Below, piece after piece: positions 52,761 through 62,624 of a stretch of DNA of 64,000 nt. Source of the stretch: JAPPHA01 sp964291635 (lineage in GTDB: Bacteria; Pseudomonadota; Alphaproteobacteria; Rhodobacterales; Rhodobacteraceae); assembly GCA_964291635.2 (NCBI GenBank), contig OZ219892.1:248001-312000 (forward strand), given 5' to 3'. Made by a program: the position numbers and the translations under genes. Each line of letters opens with the position of its first letter. Positions within the stretch are counted from its first letter, which is position 1. Below the pieces are notes generated by a model. It ran no database searches. It saw nothing but the letters and a program-made list of their open reading frames with translations, and was not told the origin of the DNA.

Positions 52761-53265
52761 TGGCGGCAGATGTCGAATGAGGCGCCTTCAGAGGGAGCAA
52801 ACACATGCGTCGGCTGGTGGCAACTCCGGTCAGGCTACGTCTTCCCTGCGTTGCCGCCGGCTGCTCCGCCCCCGAAAACCCCGGTCTGTCATCCGGACTG
52901 TCGCTGGCTGCGAATTGCCTCACATGAAAATGTCATCCGAATCGACTTTTTTTGATGGCAGGAGCATGAGAAAACTGAGCATGGCAGCACGGGACGAATT
53001 ACTTGAGATTTAGCACAAGCGCTATGTTGAGGCGGAGCGCGCGGGCAAGTCGCGCACAGCGGTCCGGTCGCGCACGGGAGTTTTCTGCAAACGCTGGTCA
53101 TCACGGACATTGCCACTGGACGGACCGAATTCGCTCCGGTTCCGCCCGGAGTAGCATTCCCGGATGAGTCAATACTGCGGTCACCTTACTTGTCGCGCCG
53201 TAGAAAACCCGTCGGTGACAAACGATCGAAATCGGCCGTGCCAGGCGATGCCTGTAAGTGCCGTG
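52761..53265. other. Mostly non-coding, one transposase scrap
   Basis: Apart from the fragment at 52983-53150 no gene-like sequence was seen. Confidence 0.4.
52983..53150 (+). pseudogene. Integrase-type transposase scrap
   Basis: Plus strand AARDELLEI, stop, HKRYVEAERAGKSRTA, then in another frame QTLVITDIATGRTEFAPV. The first part is like the N-terminus and the second like the catalytic core of an integrase-type transposase (MxARDEL...; LTDIATGWTE), so the middle has been deleted. Confidence 0.5.
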
Positions 53266-53534
53266 TCAGATAGAGCTCTCCCTTTGAACGATTGACAGGG
53301 CGAGCCGTTCGGCAACCAACGCAGGTTCTGCTTCACCTTCGATCTCAATCGTCACTATGCCGCCGAACGGCGTATCCTCTGCCCGCTCGAGGTAAACATG
53401 AATGAACAGCAGATCTCGTGTCACTGCCGCGAAACGATGGACATTGTCACGAGTGACGTAAACCTGCCGCGGTCGCCAGCCTCGGGTTCCACTCTTTCGC
53501 CGGGGTTGGCGATGAGAATTGCGTTCGGGCTCAT
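53266..53534 (-). pseudogene. Frameshifted small gene, unrecognised
   Basis: An ATG at 53534 opens MSPNAILIANPGERVEPEAG but stops after about 37 codons; a second frame then reads LLFIHVYLERAEDTPFGGIV and EIEGEAEPALVAERLALSIV to a stop at 53266. The two parts read like one short protein split by a single-base change. It starts 14 bases after the kinase-like gene stop, so it was likely in that operon. Family not recognised. Confidence 0.35.
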
Positions 53535-53547
53535 GTCGGCTAATGGC

Positions 53548-54603
53548 TCACTTCATCAAATGTGCGACCGCACGCTCAGAATTTGTGAGCTGTTTATCGA
53601 CCCGGGCTATAATGGCGTCCGGATCTTCGCCTTCGATTTTCTTTTGCCCCTGTCGATAACGCGCATACACGCCATGAAGAATAGCAGCCGATTTCCAGTG
53701 ATTGAAGCCGTAGTAATAGTCCAGTTGCGATAGTAACCGGCCTGTTTTTTCGCTATATCGTTCCGCCAGTTCAGCCCGGGACGGGAAACCCGGCAGAGCC
53801 GTCGGTGCACTGGGATCGAAAGGTTCTACATCAGTCGGGTCCGGCCAAAGGTTGAGAGAATAGGTCAGATCGGCAAGTGGATCGCCTAGCGTTGAGAGTT
53901 CCCAGTCAACGACGGCTGCGATCCGGTGATCCGATCCGATCAGCACGTTGTGCGGCCCATAGTCGCCGTGCACGACGCGTGCCGGGCCTTGCTCGGGGAC
54001 ATTGTTCAGAAAAAACTGATGTAACTCGTGCGCGCGCGCATCATCATACTGCGCCGGTTCCACCGAAGTCGTCCAGGAGCGATACCAAGTTTTCAGTTGA
54101 CGGCCGACATAACCGTCTTTCTTGCCAAGCTCGCCGAGTCCTACGTTGTCCGGGTCGACTGCGTGCAAGGCTGCGAGGGAATCGATAAACGAAAACGCCA
54201 TCGTTTGTCGTTCGAACTCCGGTATCAATGTGTTGGTGTCATCCGCGCTGTAAAGCGGATGGCCCTCAACGTAGCCCATTACATAAAACCACGCGCCCGT
54301 AACCTCCGGGTCTTCGCAAAACGCATACGCTGCCGGGACGGGCACCGGTGTCGGGCCGAGCGCCGAGATCAGCACCCACTCACGACTCATGTCATGCGCT
54401 TTCGGCAGTAACTTGCCCTGCGGCGGTCGACGAATTACGGCCACGCGCCCATTCTGGTCCCGCACTTGATACGTAAGGTTGGAACGACCACCTGCGAGGC
54501 GAACCCACTCGAACGGCGGCGTCAATCCTTCGACATGGCGAGCAACCCATGCCTCGACGGCATCGGTATTGAAGCCCTCTGGCGGCGAAATATCAGTCTT
54601 CAT
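53548..54603 (-). CDS. APH-like phosphotransferase (ACAD10/11-type kinase domain)
   Basis: 351 residues. LAGGRSNLTYQVRDQNGRVA and VIRRPPQGKLLPKAHDMSRE form the nucleotide-binding N-lobe; VVHGDYGPHNVLIG (HGDxxxxN, catalytic) and VVDWELSTLGDPLADL (metal-binding DWE) the C-lobe. This is the aminoglycoside-phosphotransferase superfamily subgroup related to the kinase domain of ACAD10/11, which in mammals phosphorylates 4-hydroxyacyl-CoAs; it is usually encoded near acyl-CoA dehydrogenases. GAGGGAGGC precedes the ATG at 54603. A similar role here is inference. Confidence 0.87.
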   Translation of the reverse strand: MKTDISPPEGFNTDAVEAWVARHVEGLTPPFEWVRLAGGRSNLTYQVRDQNGRVAVIRRPPQGKLLPKAHDMSREWVLISALGPTPVPVPAAYAFCEDPEVTGAWFYVMGYVEGHPLYSADDTNTLIPEFERQTMAFSFIDSLAALHAVDPDNVGLGELGKKDGYVGRQLKTWYRSWTTSVEPAQYDDARAHELHQFFLNNVPEQGPARVVHGDYGPHNVLIGSDHRIAAVVDWELSTLGDPLADLTYSLNLWPDPTDVEPFDPSAPTALPGFPSRAELAERYSEKTGRLLSQLDYYYGFNHWKSAAILHGVYARYRQGQKKIEGEDPDAIIARVDKQLTNSERAVAHLMK

Positions 54604-55138
54604 GCCTCCCTCATCAAACGGGTTCTGCCGCCTTGGCTCGGCGATACCATGTATTAACGACACATCACCTGTACCTGTCCATCGCAATCCGCGATCGCTA
54701 GGTGGCAATGCAGGAACGCGCATCTGCGGCCGGGAACACGGCGATCTTCCTCAGGTTTTCCGGAACACCCGAGTGGTCAGAGTCTTGGGGCTGGGCAAAG
54801 GGTGGATCGGACAATGAGAAAGGACGATCCACGATCAAGACTCGAAGAGGTTTTTCGGTCGACCCAGATATGCTAGCGTTGTGGTTAGGTGTCAGATTGA
54901 CGACCGAGGTGAGCGATCTGGGCCTCGCTCCACTCTAGTTCGGCCGGGCAATCGGTGATGATCGCCAAAGAGACTGTCAATGCGTTTACGACGCGGTGTC
55001 TGGTGAAAGCGCGCGATGCATGCGACAGGCGATCTCTTTTGAGCTTCGCAACAGCCCACCGTAATGAGGGAGTGGTGGCGTTTGTGAAGAGCGCGCCCGA
55101 CTTAAAGAACCGTCAGGAGGCGGCCCGCCGTTTACACC
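54604..55138. other. Divergent intergenic region
   Basis: About 535 bases between the kinase-like gene (minus) and the acyl-CoA synthetase gene (plus); promoters for both expected. Short open frames here are not convincing. Confidence 0.45.
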
Positions 55139-56704
55139 ATGAACCTTGCTGAGTGGCTCATCCGGACCGGCCGACTAAAGGGCGAAGCGCCAGCGCTCTT
55201 GAACGGTTTGGAGGTCGTTGCCGACTATGGCGCGTTCACCGGCCGCGTCTTGGCGTTGGCGGGCGCTCTTCAGCAGCGCTTCGGCGTGCACCCCGGAGAT
55301 CGCGTCGCTGTGTTCATGCCCAACCGTGTGGAATACCTTGAAGTCCTCTATTCGATCTGGTGCTGCGGCGCCGCCGCAGTGCCGATCAACTACAAGCTCC
55401 ATCCAAACGAAGCGGCATGGATTGTCGACAATGCTGACGCGAAAATCGTTTTCGTCGATGACGGGATCAACGCGGCTCTCGCACATGAGCTCTCAGGGCG
55501 GAAAGCGACGACGACTGTTTCAATTGACGACGCAGATTTTGGCGCGTTGCTCCGGGCGGACGCGATTACTGCCGTGGTTCCCCGCGAGCGCGACGACCTC
55601 GCCTGGCTCTTCTATACGTCGGGGACGACCGGCAAGCCCAAGGGCGTTATGCTCTCAAATGGGAACCTTCAGGCGGCAGCGCTTTCCTATTTCGTTGACG
55701 TGGACGATGTGTTTTCGGAAGATGCGGCGCTCTATGCTGCCCCGCTTTCGCATGGCGCAGGACTCTACAATTTCATGCATATCCTGCGCGGCGCGCGTCA
55801 CGTCATTCCGCCCTCACGGGGGTTCGACGAAGCGGAGGTACTCGCCCTGTCTGCCGAACTCGGCAATGTGCACATGTTTGCCGCACCGACAATGGTGAAG
55901 CGCCTTGTCGATCAGGCAAAGTCCTCCGGTCGGTCCGGCGAGGGAATCCGCACCATCGTCTATGGCGGCGGCCCGATGTATATCACCGACATAGTGGAGG
56001 CGGTCTCAGTGATGGGCTCCCGCTTTGTTCAGATTTACGGGCAGGGCGAATCCCCGATGACGATCACCGCGCTGAAGCGCAACATCGTGTCCGATCGATC
56101 GCATCCGCGCTGGCGCGAGCGCCTGGGGTCGGTCGGACGCGCCCAGTCGGTCGTGGAGGTGAAAGTCTTGAAGGAGGACGGAGAGACGGCGGAATGCGGC
56201 GAGACTGGCGAAATTGTCGTGCGGGGCGCACCCGTGATGCTCGGTTATTTTCGCCATCCTGAGGCGACCCACCAGGCAATCGTCGACGGCTGGCTGCGGA
56301 CAGGGGACTTGGGAGCAACGGATGAGGACGGTTTCCTCACTTTGAAGGACCGTTCAGGGGATCTCATCATCTCGGGCGGATTGAACATCTATCCGCGCGA
56401 GGTCGAGGAGGTGCTCCTGAGCCATCCCGGCGTGCACGAGGCTTCCGTGATCGGGCGGTCCGATCCGGATTGGGGCGAAATCGTCGTGGCGTGCGTTGCC
56501 GGTGATGCTGACCCCGGCGAACTCGATCGTCTTTGCATCGAGCGAATCGCCCGCTTCAAGCGGCCGAAGGCATACGTCCGTGTGGAGGCCTTGCCGAAGA
56601 ACAACTATGGCAAGGTCCTCAAGACCGAGATTCGGAAACTTGACGCAGCAATTACCAGCGGCTCAGATTCGCACCCGGCGTCCTCAAAGAAGGCGCGCCA
56701 ATGA
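55139..56704 (+). CDS. Acyl-CoA synthetase (AMP-forming)
   Basis: 521 residues. FYTSGTTGKPKGVML (residues 158-172, adenylate P-loop), IYGQGESPMTITAL, GWLRTGDLGATDEDGFLTL and SGGLNIYPREVEEVLLSHPG lead to the catalytic lysine in PKNNYGKVLKTEIRK. It activates a carboxylic acid (fatty, aromatic or terpenoid; not predictable) to its CoA ester. The ATG at 55139 lies 29 bases after CAGGAGG; the SDR gene follows with a 4-base overlap. Confidence 0.92.
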   Translation: MNLAEWLIRTGRLKGEAPALLNGLEVVADYGAFTGRVLALAGALQQRFGVHPGDRVAVFMPNRVEYLEVLYSIWCCGAAAVPINYKLHPNEAAWIVDNADAKIVFVDDGINAALAHELSGRKATTTVSIDDADFGALLRADAITAVVPRERDDLAWLFYTSGTTGKPKGVMLSNGNLQAAALSYFVDVDDVFSEDAALYAAPLSHGAGLYNFMHILRGARHVIPPSRGFDEAEVLALSAELGNVHMFAAPTMVKRLVDQAKSSGRSGEGIRTIVYGGGPMYITDIVEAVSVMGSRFVQIYGQGESPMTITALKRNIVSDRSHPRWRERLGSVGRAQSVVEVKVLKEDGETAECGETGEIVVRGAPVMLGYFRHPEATHQAIVDGWLRTGDLGATDEDGFLTLKDRSGDLIISGGLNIYPREVEEVLLSHPGVHEASVIGRSDPDWGEIVVACVAGDADPGELDRLCIERIARFKRPKAYVRVEALPKNNYGKVLKTEIRKLDAAITSGSDSHPASSKKARQ

Positions 56705-57507
56705 TCGGCAGACTCGAGGGAAAATCGGCGCTGGTAATGGGCGCCGGCTCTATCGGCGCCGGCTGGGGAAACGGCAAGGCCGCCGCAGTGCTCTTCGCCC
56801 GCGAGGGCGCCAAAGTCTACTGCGTTGACATCAACGAAGCAGCGGCAAAGGAAACCGCGGAAATTATCCTCGGCGAGGGGGGCGACGCCGGGTACGACAA
56901 TGCCGATGTGGCAGATGCCGAGGATGTGGCGCGTGTGGTTTCTTCCTGTGTCGATCGCTTCGGTCGCATCGACGTGCTGCACAACAACGTCGGCATCGTT
57001 GAGATCGGCGGTGTTGTCGAGCTTTCGGAGGAGACGTGGAATCACGTTCTCGATGTGAACTTGAAGAGCTGTTATCTGGCGATGAAGCACGTCATTCCCG
57101 TCATGTTGAGACAGGGGGGCGGCTCAATCATCAACATCTCCTCCATTGCCTCCATACGGTTCACAGGCGTGCCATACGTGACCTATTATGCGTCCAAGGC
57201 CGCCATGAACCATCTTACGCGGGTGACGGCAGTAGAGTACGCCGCGCAGGGGATCCGCATCAATGCAATCCTGCCGGGATTGATGAAGACCCCGATGGTG
57301 GAGAAGTCCATGCAGTTGGCGAAGAGCTATGCGGAAGGCGATGTCGATGCAATGTGGCGCGAACGCGACGCCCAAGTGCCAATGGGGCATATGGGGGACG
57401 CATGGGACGTCGCCTATGCAGCGGTCTATCTTGCATGCGATGAATCGAAATACGTGACCGGCATCGAGCTCGCAGTCGATGGCGGCATCACGCTGAAGAT
57501 CAATTGA
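56701..57507 (+). CDS. Short-chain dehydrogenase/reductase
   Basis: 268 residues; classical SDR. NAD(P) motif MGAGSIGAGWGNGKA (a variant of TGxxxGIG with extra glycines), NNVG, SIASIRFTGVPYVTYYASKA with catalytic Ser, Tyr and Lys, and AVDGGITLKIN at the end. Asp37-like VDIN after the second strand suggests NAD preference. Its start overlaps the synthetase stop (ATGA), so both are translationally coupled. Likely a 3-hydroxyacyl-CoA or alcohol dehydrogenase in the same pathway (inference). Confidence 0.9.
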   Translation: MIGRLEGKSALVMGAGSIGAGWGNGKAAAVLFAREGAKVYCVDINEAAAKETAEIILGEGGDAGYDNADVADAEDVARVVSSCVDRFGRIDVLHNNVGIVEIGGVVELSEETWNHVLDVNLKSCYLAMKHVIPVMLRQGGGSIINISSIASIRFTGVPYVTYYASKAAMNHLTRVTAVEYAAQGIRINAILPGLMKTPMVEKSMQLAKSYAEGDVDAMWRERDAQVPMGHMGDAWDVAYAAVYLACDESKYVTGIELAVDGGITLKIN

Positions 57508-57515
57508 CCCCGATA

Positions 57516-57731
57516 TGAGCGAGGATGGCGAGGGATGAGCAGGTCGCCGGCTCGGGGCACGCACCTTCTGGGCGTCTCGAGGACAGGTCGCTAGGAAACC
57601 TGATCACTGACACGGCGCGTGAGGTGCCAACCCATGCCGGCATCGAAGCGGGCGACATTGATGCGATCTGGTTTGACCGTTTCAATTCTGTCCAGGCGGC
57701 GGACGGCTTCTTGGCGGTGGCAACGTTGCAG
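57516..57731 (+). pseudogene. Thiolase, N-terminal remnant
   Basis: After a frame break the plus strand reads SLGNLITDTAREVPTHAGIE and AGDIDAIWFDRFNSVQAADG then FLAVATLQT, resembling the start of acetyl-CoA acetyltransferase-like thiolases (DLITDTAREAL..AGI...DIDAIW). It starts right after the SDR gene, as the next operon gene, and ends abruptly at about 57731 where unrelated opposite-strand coding begins. Confidence 0.6.
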
Positions 57732-57734
57732 ACG

Positions 57735-58066
57735 ATCATGCAGTCGCAGCCCCGGACGCAATCAACTCCGGTGATCAACCCGGCCGATGTGGATTCTTCA
57801 CCGTACTTGCCATGCGCGGACACAAGCCCGATTTCCAGGAAAGGCGAGCCGGGGTCGAGTAGCCGAGCGACACGATCGCGCGGGGCGAGATTACCTCTCG
57901 ACAGGTGGCGAGCCGGCGATCGTCCAACGCCATTGGCGTATGCCTGGTCGATGGTGGCGCTCATGTCGAAAATCGCCCCAATTATAAAGGCGCGGTTGGC
58001 GTCGAAACTATCCGCGGCGCCCGAGATTCCTGCTGCCAACTCGGCCATGACAGCCAGTCTCCGCAA
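57735..58066 (-). pseudogene. Acyl-CoA carboxylase beta subunit, N-terminal remnant
   Basis: Minus strand SPARHLSRGNLAPRDRVARL, LDPGSPFLEIGLVSAHGKYG and AGLITGVDCVRGCDCMIVCN is the opening of a methylcrotonyl/geranyl-CoA-type carboxyltransferase. About 110 residues remain; then the frame continues into antisense thiolase sequence. The junction at about 57731 joins two genes head-on by deletion or inversion. Confidence 0.72.
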
Positions 58067-58395
58067 TCAGCTCGCGGACGATCAGAAAGAAATCGTGTAA
58101 CTTCACTGGTGCCGGCGCAGGTCTCATGGAGGTTGGCGTGGCGCAACAGCTGCGCTGCCGGAAAGTCCTCGGCTTAGCCGTTGGCACCAGGAATCTGGAT
58201 CGCTTCAAGAGCCGTGCGGGTTACGTGCTCACCGGCAAACAGCATGCAGCTGGTGAGGATCATCTCGATTGCCGCTGCCTTTACGATCGCACACGCTAGC
58301 CTGAATTTCCAACCGTAGCAGTTGATGTGATGCTATTCGACGGATTTCTGCGGAATTGACGGTGACTGCTGCACCGCGTGACGGGAGTTCGGGGT
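58067..58395. other. Intergenic, nothing recognised
   Basis: About 330 bases with no gene-like frame, next to a transposase gene; probably its left flank. Confidence 0.4.
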
Positions 58396-60141
58396 TCAGA
58401 CGAACTCGATTTTCAAGGTGCGGTTCTGCAGCCAGGGGACCGTGGTTTCCATGTCGCCGTAGCCGGCATTGAGCAGGAATGGATTGTTGGCCCTGCGTCC
58501 GATGCGCACGATGACGAGGTTGTCTTCGATGCGGATCTCGGCCGCCGCCTTGATGAAGTCCATGAACAGGGTGCGCGCCCGTGAGACCTGCCGCCCGTTG
58601 CCGAGACGGACGGCGAGCAGACGGTAGAGCGTGTTGGCCATCAGGGTGAGCTGGAGGTCGAGGTCGACCTTCATCGGCACTGCCGCCGACAGCGCGTCCA
58701 TGTGGAAGAAGTCGATGGCGTCGGCGATGGCGTTCTCGATGACCATGCGGCGTGCGTAGCGGTCGATGAGCTGGCCGGCCGAGGTCTTCATCTGGTTGGT
58801 CAGCAGCAGGGTGGGGCTTTCGTGCCCGAGGTCGCGCACGGCGATCTGGCGGATGTCGCCCGGATAGCGGGCAAGGCGCACGGTGCTCTCGAGGATCCGA
58901 GGCGTGCGGTAGATGCGCCCGACATTGGTCAGGCGCACCCGCCTCCAGTCTGCATCGGGGGCCGCGGCGATGGCGTCCAGCAGTGACTTCGTCCGCTTGC
59001 GCAGGGTAACGAAGTCTATTCCCATGCGCTCGAGTTCGGCCAGATTGGCGTGGGTGGTGAGCCGGGAGTCGAAGATCAGTTCACGTGGCAGCCGGCCGCT
59101 CCTCTGCTTCCAGAACTCCACGAAGCGCAGGATCTCGTCGTTCTGCTCGTCCTTGCGCACCCGGGCATTGGCGTAACAGAACAGCCGTGCATCGGGATCG
59201 CGTGCGAGAAAGGCCAGAATGCCCTTCTGGGTGCGGCTTCTCTTCGAGACATAGTGCCGTTCGATCAGTGCGGCATCGCCATGATAAGGGATGGTGTGGA
59301 AGTCGAGATCGAAGGAGCCGTCGCCGCCGAGATCGATGTCGAGACCTCTCGAGGCCCGGTGCCAGCGCTCCATGAGGCCGGCACAGAGCCGCGGATCGAC
59401 GCGGGATGAATATTCGCTCAGGCTGGCACGCTTGGGCATGACGTTGAGGCCGGCGAACAGTGCGATGCCGGGGTCGAGAATGTCGGCCATGATGTGGGGC
59501 GGCCTGCCGATGCCCCAGAGCTTGAGAGCGAGCAACGCGCGAAACGCATGGCCGGCGGGGATCATCGTGCTTCCCGGCATGCCGCTCTCGCCGACGATGC
59601 CGTCGAGATCGAGGCGGACGAGGTCCGGCAGGAACAGGAACAGCCCGCCGAACTCGGTGCGCAGCCGTCCCGGTGACAGATCGAACCTCGAGGCGTCGGC
59701 CATCGGCGCGGCGTGGGGCTTCAGTGCGGCCATGCGCTCGTCACGGGGGCGGCGCGGAAGCTTGGTGAACCCGGCCTGGCGCAGGATGCGCTGCACGGTC
59801 GTCGCCCCGACGGACATCCCTTCCGCCGCCATCTGCCGGGTGATGTCGGCAACCGAGAGATTGTGCTCCTTGCGCAACGCGATCACCCGATCGTTCCGGC
59901 GCTGTGTCTCCGGCTCCGCGCTTCCGGGCTTCGGCCCGCGTTTGCGCGCGGCGAAGAAGGCGGACATGTCGGGGTTCTTTCTGAAGCCGGTGCAGAGATT
60001 GCGGAAGGCGCCGGGGCTGTATCCGAAGCGCCTGGCGACGGCCTCCGGGTCGAGACCATCGACGAAATGGGCCCTGAGGGCTTCGTACTGTCTCTGGGTT
60101 GTGCTGTCCGGCTCGAGGAAGCACCCGGTGTAGTTGTTCAT
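58396..60141 (-). CDS. Large DDE transposase (family not assigned)
   Basis: 581 residues. MNNYTGCFLEPDSTTQRQYE and an HTH region with VARRFGYSPGAFRNLCTGFR and LSVADITRQMAAEGMSVGAT precede a DDE-type core: GDGSFDLDFHTIPYHGDAAL (Asp), PRELIFDSRLTTHANLAELE (Asp) and RRMVIENAIADAIDFFHMDA (Glu). Related to the IS4/IS1634 superfamily of large transposases; I could not name the exact family. Uninterrupted, so possibly active. No terminal inverted repeats recognised. Confidence 0.8.
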   Translation of the reverse strand: MNNYTGCFLEPDSTTQRQYEALRAHFVDGLDPEAVARRFGYSPGAFRNLCTGFRKNPDMSAFFAARKRGPKPGSAEPETQRRNDRVIALRKEHNLSVADITRQMAAEGMSVGATTVQRILRQAGFTKLPRRPRDERMAALKPHAAPMADASRFDLSPGRLRTEFGGLFLFLPDLVRLDLDGIVGESGMPGSTMIPAGHAFRALLALKLWGIGRPPHIMADILDPGIALFAGLNVMPKRASLSEYSSRVDPRLCAGLMERWHRASRGLDIDLGGDGSFDLDFHTIPYHGDAALIERHYVSKRSRTQKGILAFLARDPDARLFCYANARVRKDEQNDEILRFVEFWKQRSGRLPRELIFDSRLTTHANLAELERMGIDFVTLRKRTKSLLDAIAAAPDADWRRVRLTNVGRIYRTPRILESTVRLARYPGDIRQIAVRDLGHESPTLLLTNQMKTSAGQLIDRYARRMVIENAIADAIDFFHMDALSAAVPMKVDLDLQLTLMANTLYRLLAVRLGNGRQVSRARTLFMDFIKAAAEIRIEDNLVIVRIGRRANNPFLLNAGYGDMETTVPWLQNRTLKIEFV

Positions 60142-60640
60142 GCCATCATGTGGTGTTAGGTTGTTATTGTCACACTACTACAACAGTCCCGGAATGACAA
60201 CCCCCGATGTGTTCGCGGCCTGGATGTGCCGTGCCCGGCCCGCCTTCGGGACGGTGACTCGGGGCATCGGCGGTCAAGGCCATGTATTTGACCTCTTTTT
60301 TGACTGGAGTCTTACAGGGCCAGCATCGGCGTCATGTGCTGGAGTTCTTGGTGTGCAGGTTTGGCTATGAGTGCCAAACGACCTGTATAATGGTGATGCC
60401 AGCTTCCCGGAAAGTCTCCGTGCGTCGACGCCAACACGGCCGGCGGTCGTCACAACGCCCAACGCACCTCCCCAGGATCGGGGCAGGAAACAGAAATCAA
60501 CGCCACGGAAGGAAAACCCCGAACCAGAGGATCACCTCATGGTGAAATCACATCCGGGCGGAAATCCCGGGCCGAGCCAACACACGGGAAAGCTCACATC
60601 AACCGCTACGGGTAGAGTCGGGGAGAGGCGCGCCCTGCGT
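60142..60640. other. Intergenic between transposase and group II intron
   Basis: About 500 bases. No coding frame with recognisable content on either strand. Confidence 0.4.
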
Positions 60641-60644
60641 TAGG

Positions 60645-62611
60645 TGTGGGGAGTAGCAGTTTGCCGGCGGCTTTCGCCATTTGCCGGTGCCTCAGTCCTC
60701 ACCATGGCCACGTTTCCTCGTCCCCGCTCATCAAACTGGACGTGCGAATTTCCCGCATCCAGCTTTCCGACGAGATCATGCCTTCGCCCACGGAAGGCCC
60801 TTGGTCTTCGGCGCAAGGTTTATCAGGCCGTAGACTTTCCACAGCCGTTCGTTCGAGAAGCGCACGTACTTCCCGTTCTGGACCTTGTGCTTCCGACAGA
60901 GCCACTGTCGCAGCCGCTTCGTCGTGTGCGAATCGAGTGCCGCGTAGGCCGGGCTGACCTGTCCGAGGTGATAGTAGTTCGCCCATCCGGACAGCATCCA
61001 GTTCAGGCATTTCACCATGTCCCCCGTCAGCATCAACCCGTACTTCGCAGCCGTCTGTTCGCTGATCTTGCGGCAGATGCCCTGGACGCTCGCCTTGCTC
61101 GGGCGGGTGCCAATGTAGCTTCCCTTCCCGTTCGGACGATAGGTGCATCCGATGCGGTACCCAAGGAACTCCAACGGTTCCTCCGGACACCGCAGGCACC
61201 GGGTCTTCTGCTCGTTGATCGGCAGCTTCAGCCTGTCCATGATCCGCTCGACACCCGCCAGCATCTCCGCCGCCGAGGACTTGCCGAGAACACAGAAGTC
61301 ATCCGCGTAGTTGACGATCTCCGAACAGGTGCGCCGGGCATAGCCCAGCACCTTCCAACCCAGTATGAAACGGCGCATGTAGACGTTCGACATCAAGGGC
61401 GAGATCGGAGCCCCTTGCGGGGTCCCTTTCCGTTCCCTGCGCGCCCGGTTCGTGCGGCGCTTGCCGCCTTCCCCGTCGTCCTCTTCCACCGGCATCTCCA
61501 GCCACGCCTTGATGAGGCCGAGCATCCGTCCGTCGCTCACGCGCCGGGCGATGCTCTTCATCAGTTCGGCATGCGGTATCTCGCCGAAGTAGTTGGACAG
61601 GTCGCAGTCGACCACCTCGTTGTGCCCCGTATTCAGGAGTTTGTGGACGCGTTTCACCGCGTCGTTCGCGCTCCGCTCCGGCCGGTAGGCGTACTGCTCC
61701 GGTTGCAGGTCGGCCTCAAATATCGGCTCAAGCACGAGCATGGCCGATGTCTGTGCCACCCGGTCCCGTATGCAGGGAATGCCCAAAGGCCGGAACTTGC
61801 CGGGCTGTTTCTTCGGGATCAGGACCTGTCGCACCGGTTTTGGCTTGTAGGTCCCTTCCCTCAGATCCCGCGACAGTTCCCCGAGCCACTCGTCCACGCC
61901 CTGTGCCGCAATGTCCATGAATTGTTCCCCGTCCACCCCGGCAGAGCCGCCGTTGCGGTAGACCCTGTCCCAGGCCTCGTCGAGGAAATCCATTCGCCAG
62001 ACCTTGTCGGCGAGGGCGTGAAAACGGCGGTCGGGTTCGTCCTTCGCTTTCGCATGGAGCATGGTCTGGAATTTCCGAACCTTCTTTGACCCTGTTAGGT
62101 TTTGACCAGTGGTCATGCCTTGCTTCCTTTCCATACCGTTCTCGAAGTCAGGCCCCTTCCCTCGACCGGCATTACCCGGCGTCCTCAGTAGTACGGGCCT
62201 GTCCGCCACCCTGCCGGCCCGGACTGGTCCTCGCGGATTTCCGGTTGGTGCGTGCACACCACCGACAGGGCTTCCCGTGTTGCTACGTCATCCGTCTTGC
62301 AGACATGCCGACGCCACTACCCCGGCGGGAACGATCCGGTGCATCTGTCGCTTGCTTCCCGAACCGTCGTCAGCCTTCCCCTTACCCAAGGAGGGTCGGC
62401 TCCCGCATTGCCTGTTTCGAGGCCTGCTCGGCGTTCACTTCGCGTTTCGGCCTGCCTGCTCGCTGTGCCGCCCTAAGGCGACCCTTTGACACCAGAGTGC
62501 TTCAGCCTACATCGTTACCTCCGTAAGCCGCCCTGGCTGCTACCAGCCGAAGCGACAATTTGCTGGGTGGGATTCGCACCCACAAGGATGACGCGCCTTT
62601 CCACGGCGCAC
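60645..62611 (-). mobile_element. Group II intron 2
   Basis: On the minus strand, GTGCGCC at 62611 fits the group II 5' consensus (GTGYG), followed by a domain-I hairpin with GGGTGCGAATCCCACCC (near 62555) and a long structured stretch to the reverse transcriptase gene. After the gene, GAAAGCTGGATGCGG and a GAAA-capped hairpin CCGGCAAATGGCGAAAGCC mark domains IV-V, ending near 60645. The left boundary is approximate. It appears complete. Confidence 0.72.
60776..62116 (-). CDS. ltrA: Group II intron 2 reverse transcriptase/maturase
   Basis: 446 residues from MTTGQNLTGSKKVRKFQTML (ATG at 62116 after AAGGAAGCAAG; ATG 62134 possible). RT blocks: GGSAGVDGEQFM, GKFRPLGIPCIRDRVAQTSA, VVDCDLSNYFGEIPHAELMK, RKGTPQGAPISPLMSNVYM, EIVNYADDFCVL (catalytic YADD), KTRCLRCPEEPLEFLGYRI; then maturase domain X with LSGWANYYHLGQVSPAYAAL. 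No endonuclease domain visible at the C-terminus. It is a different lineage from intron 1. Confidence 0.92.
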   Translation of the reverse strand: MTTGQNLTGSKKVRKFQTMLHAKAKDEPDRRFHALADKVWRMDFLDEAWDRVYRNGGSAGVDGEQFMDIAAQGVDEWLGELSRDLREGTYKPKPVRQVLIPKKQPGKFRPLGIPCIRDRVAQTSAMLVLEPIFEADLQPEQYAYRPERSANDAVKRVHKLLNTGHNEVVDCDLSNYFGEIPHAELMKSIARRVSDGRMLGLIKAWLEMPVEEDDGEGGKRRTNRARRERKGTPQGAPISPLMSNVYMRRFILGWKVLGYARRTCSEIVNYADDFCVLGKSSAAEMLAGVERIMDRLKLPINEQKTRCLRCPEEPLEFLGYRIGCTYRPNGKGSYIGTRPSKASVQGICRKISEQTAAKYGLMLTGDMVKCLNWMLSGWANYYHLGQVSPAYAALDSHTTKRLRQWLCRKHKVQNGKYVRFSNERLWKVYGLINLAPKTKGLPWAKA

Positions 62612-62624
62612 TCGGGTATTCAGG

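Noticed and set aside
60644..62089. 481-codon plus-strand frame over group II intron 2
   Set aside because: Antisense shadow of the reverse transcriptase gene, with arginine/proline-rich content and no motifs.
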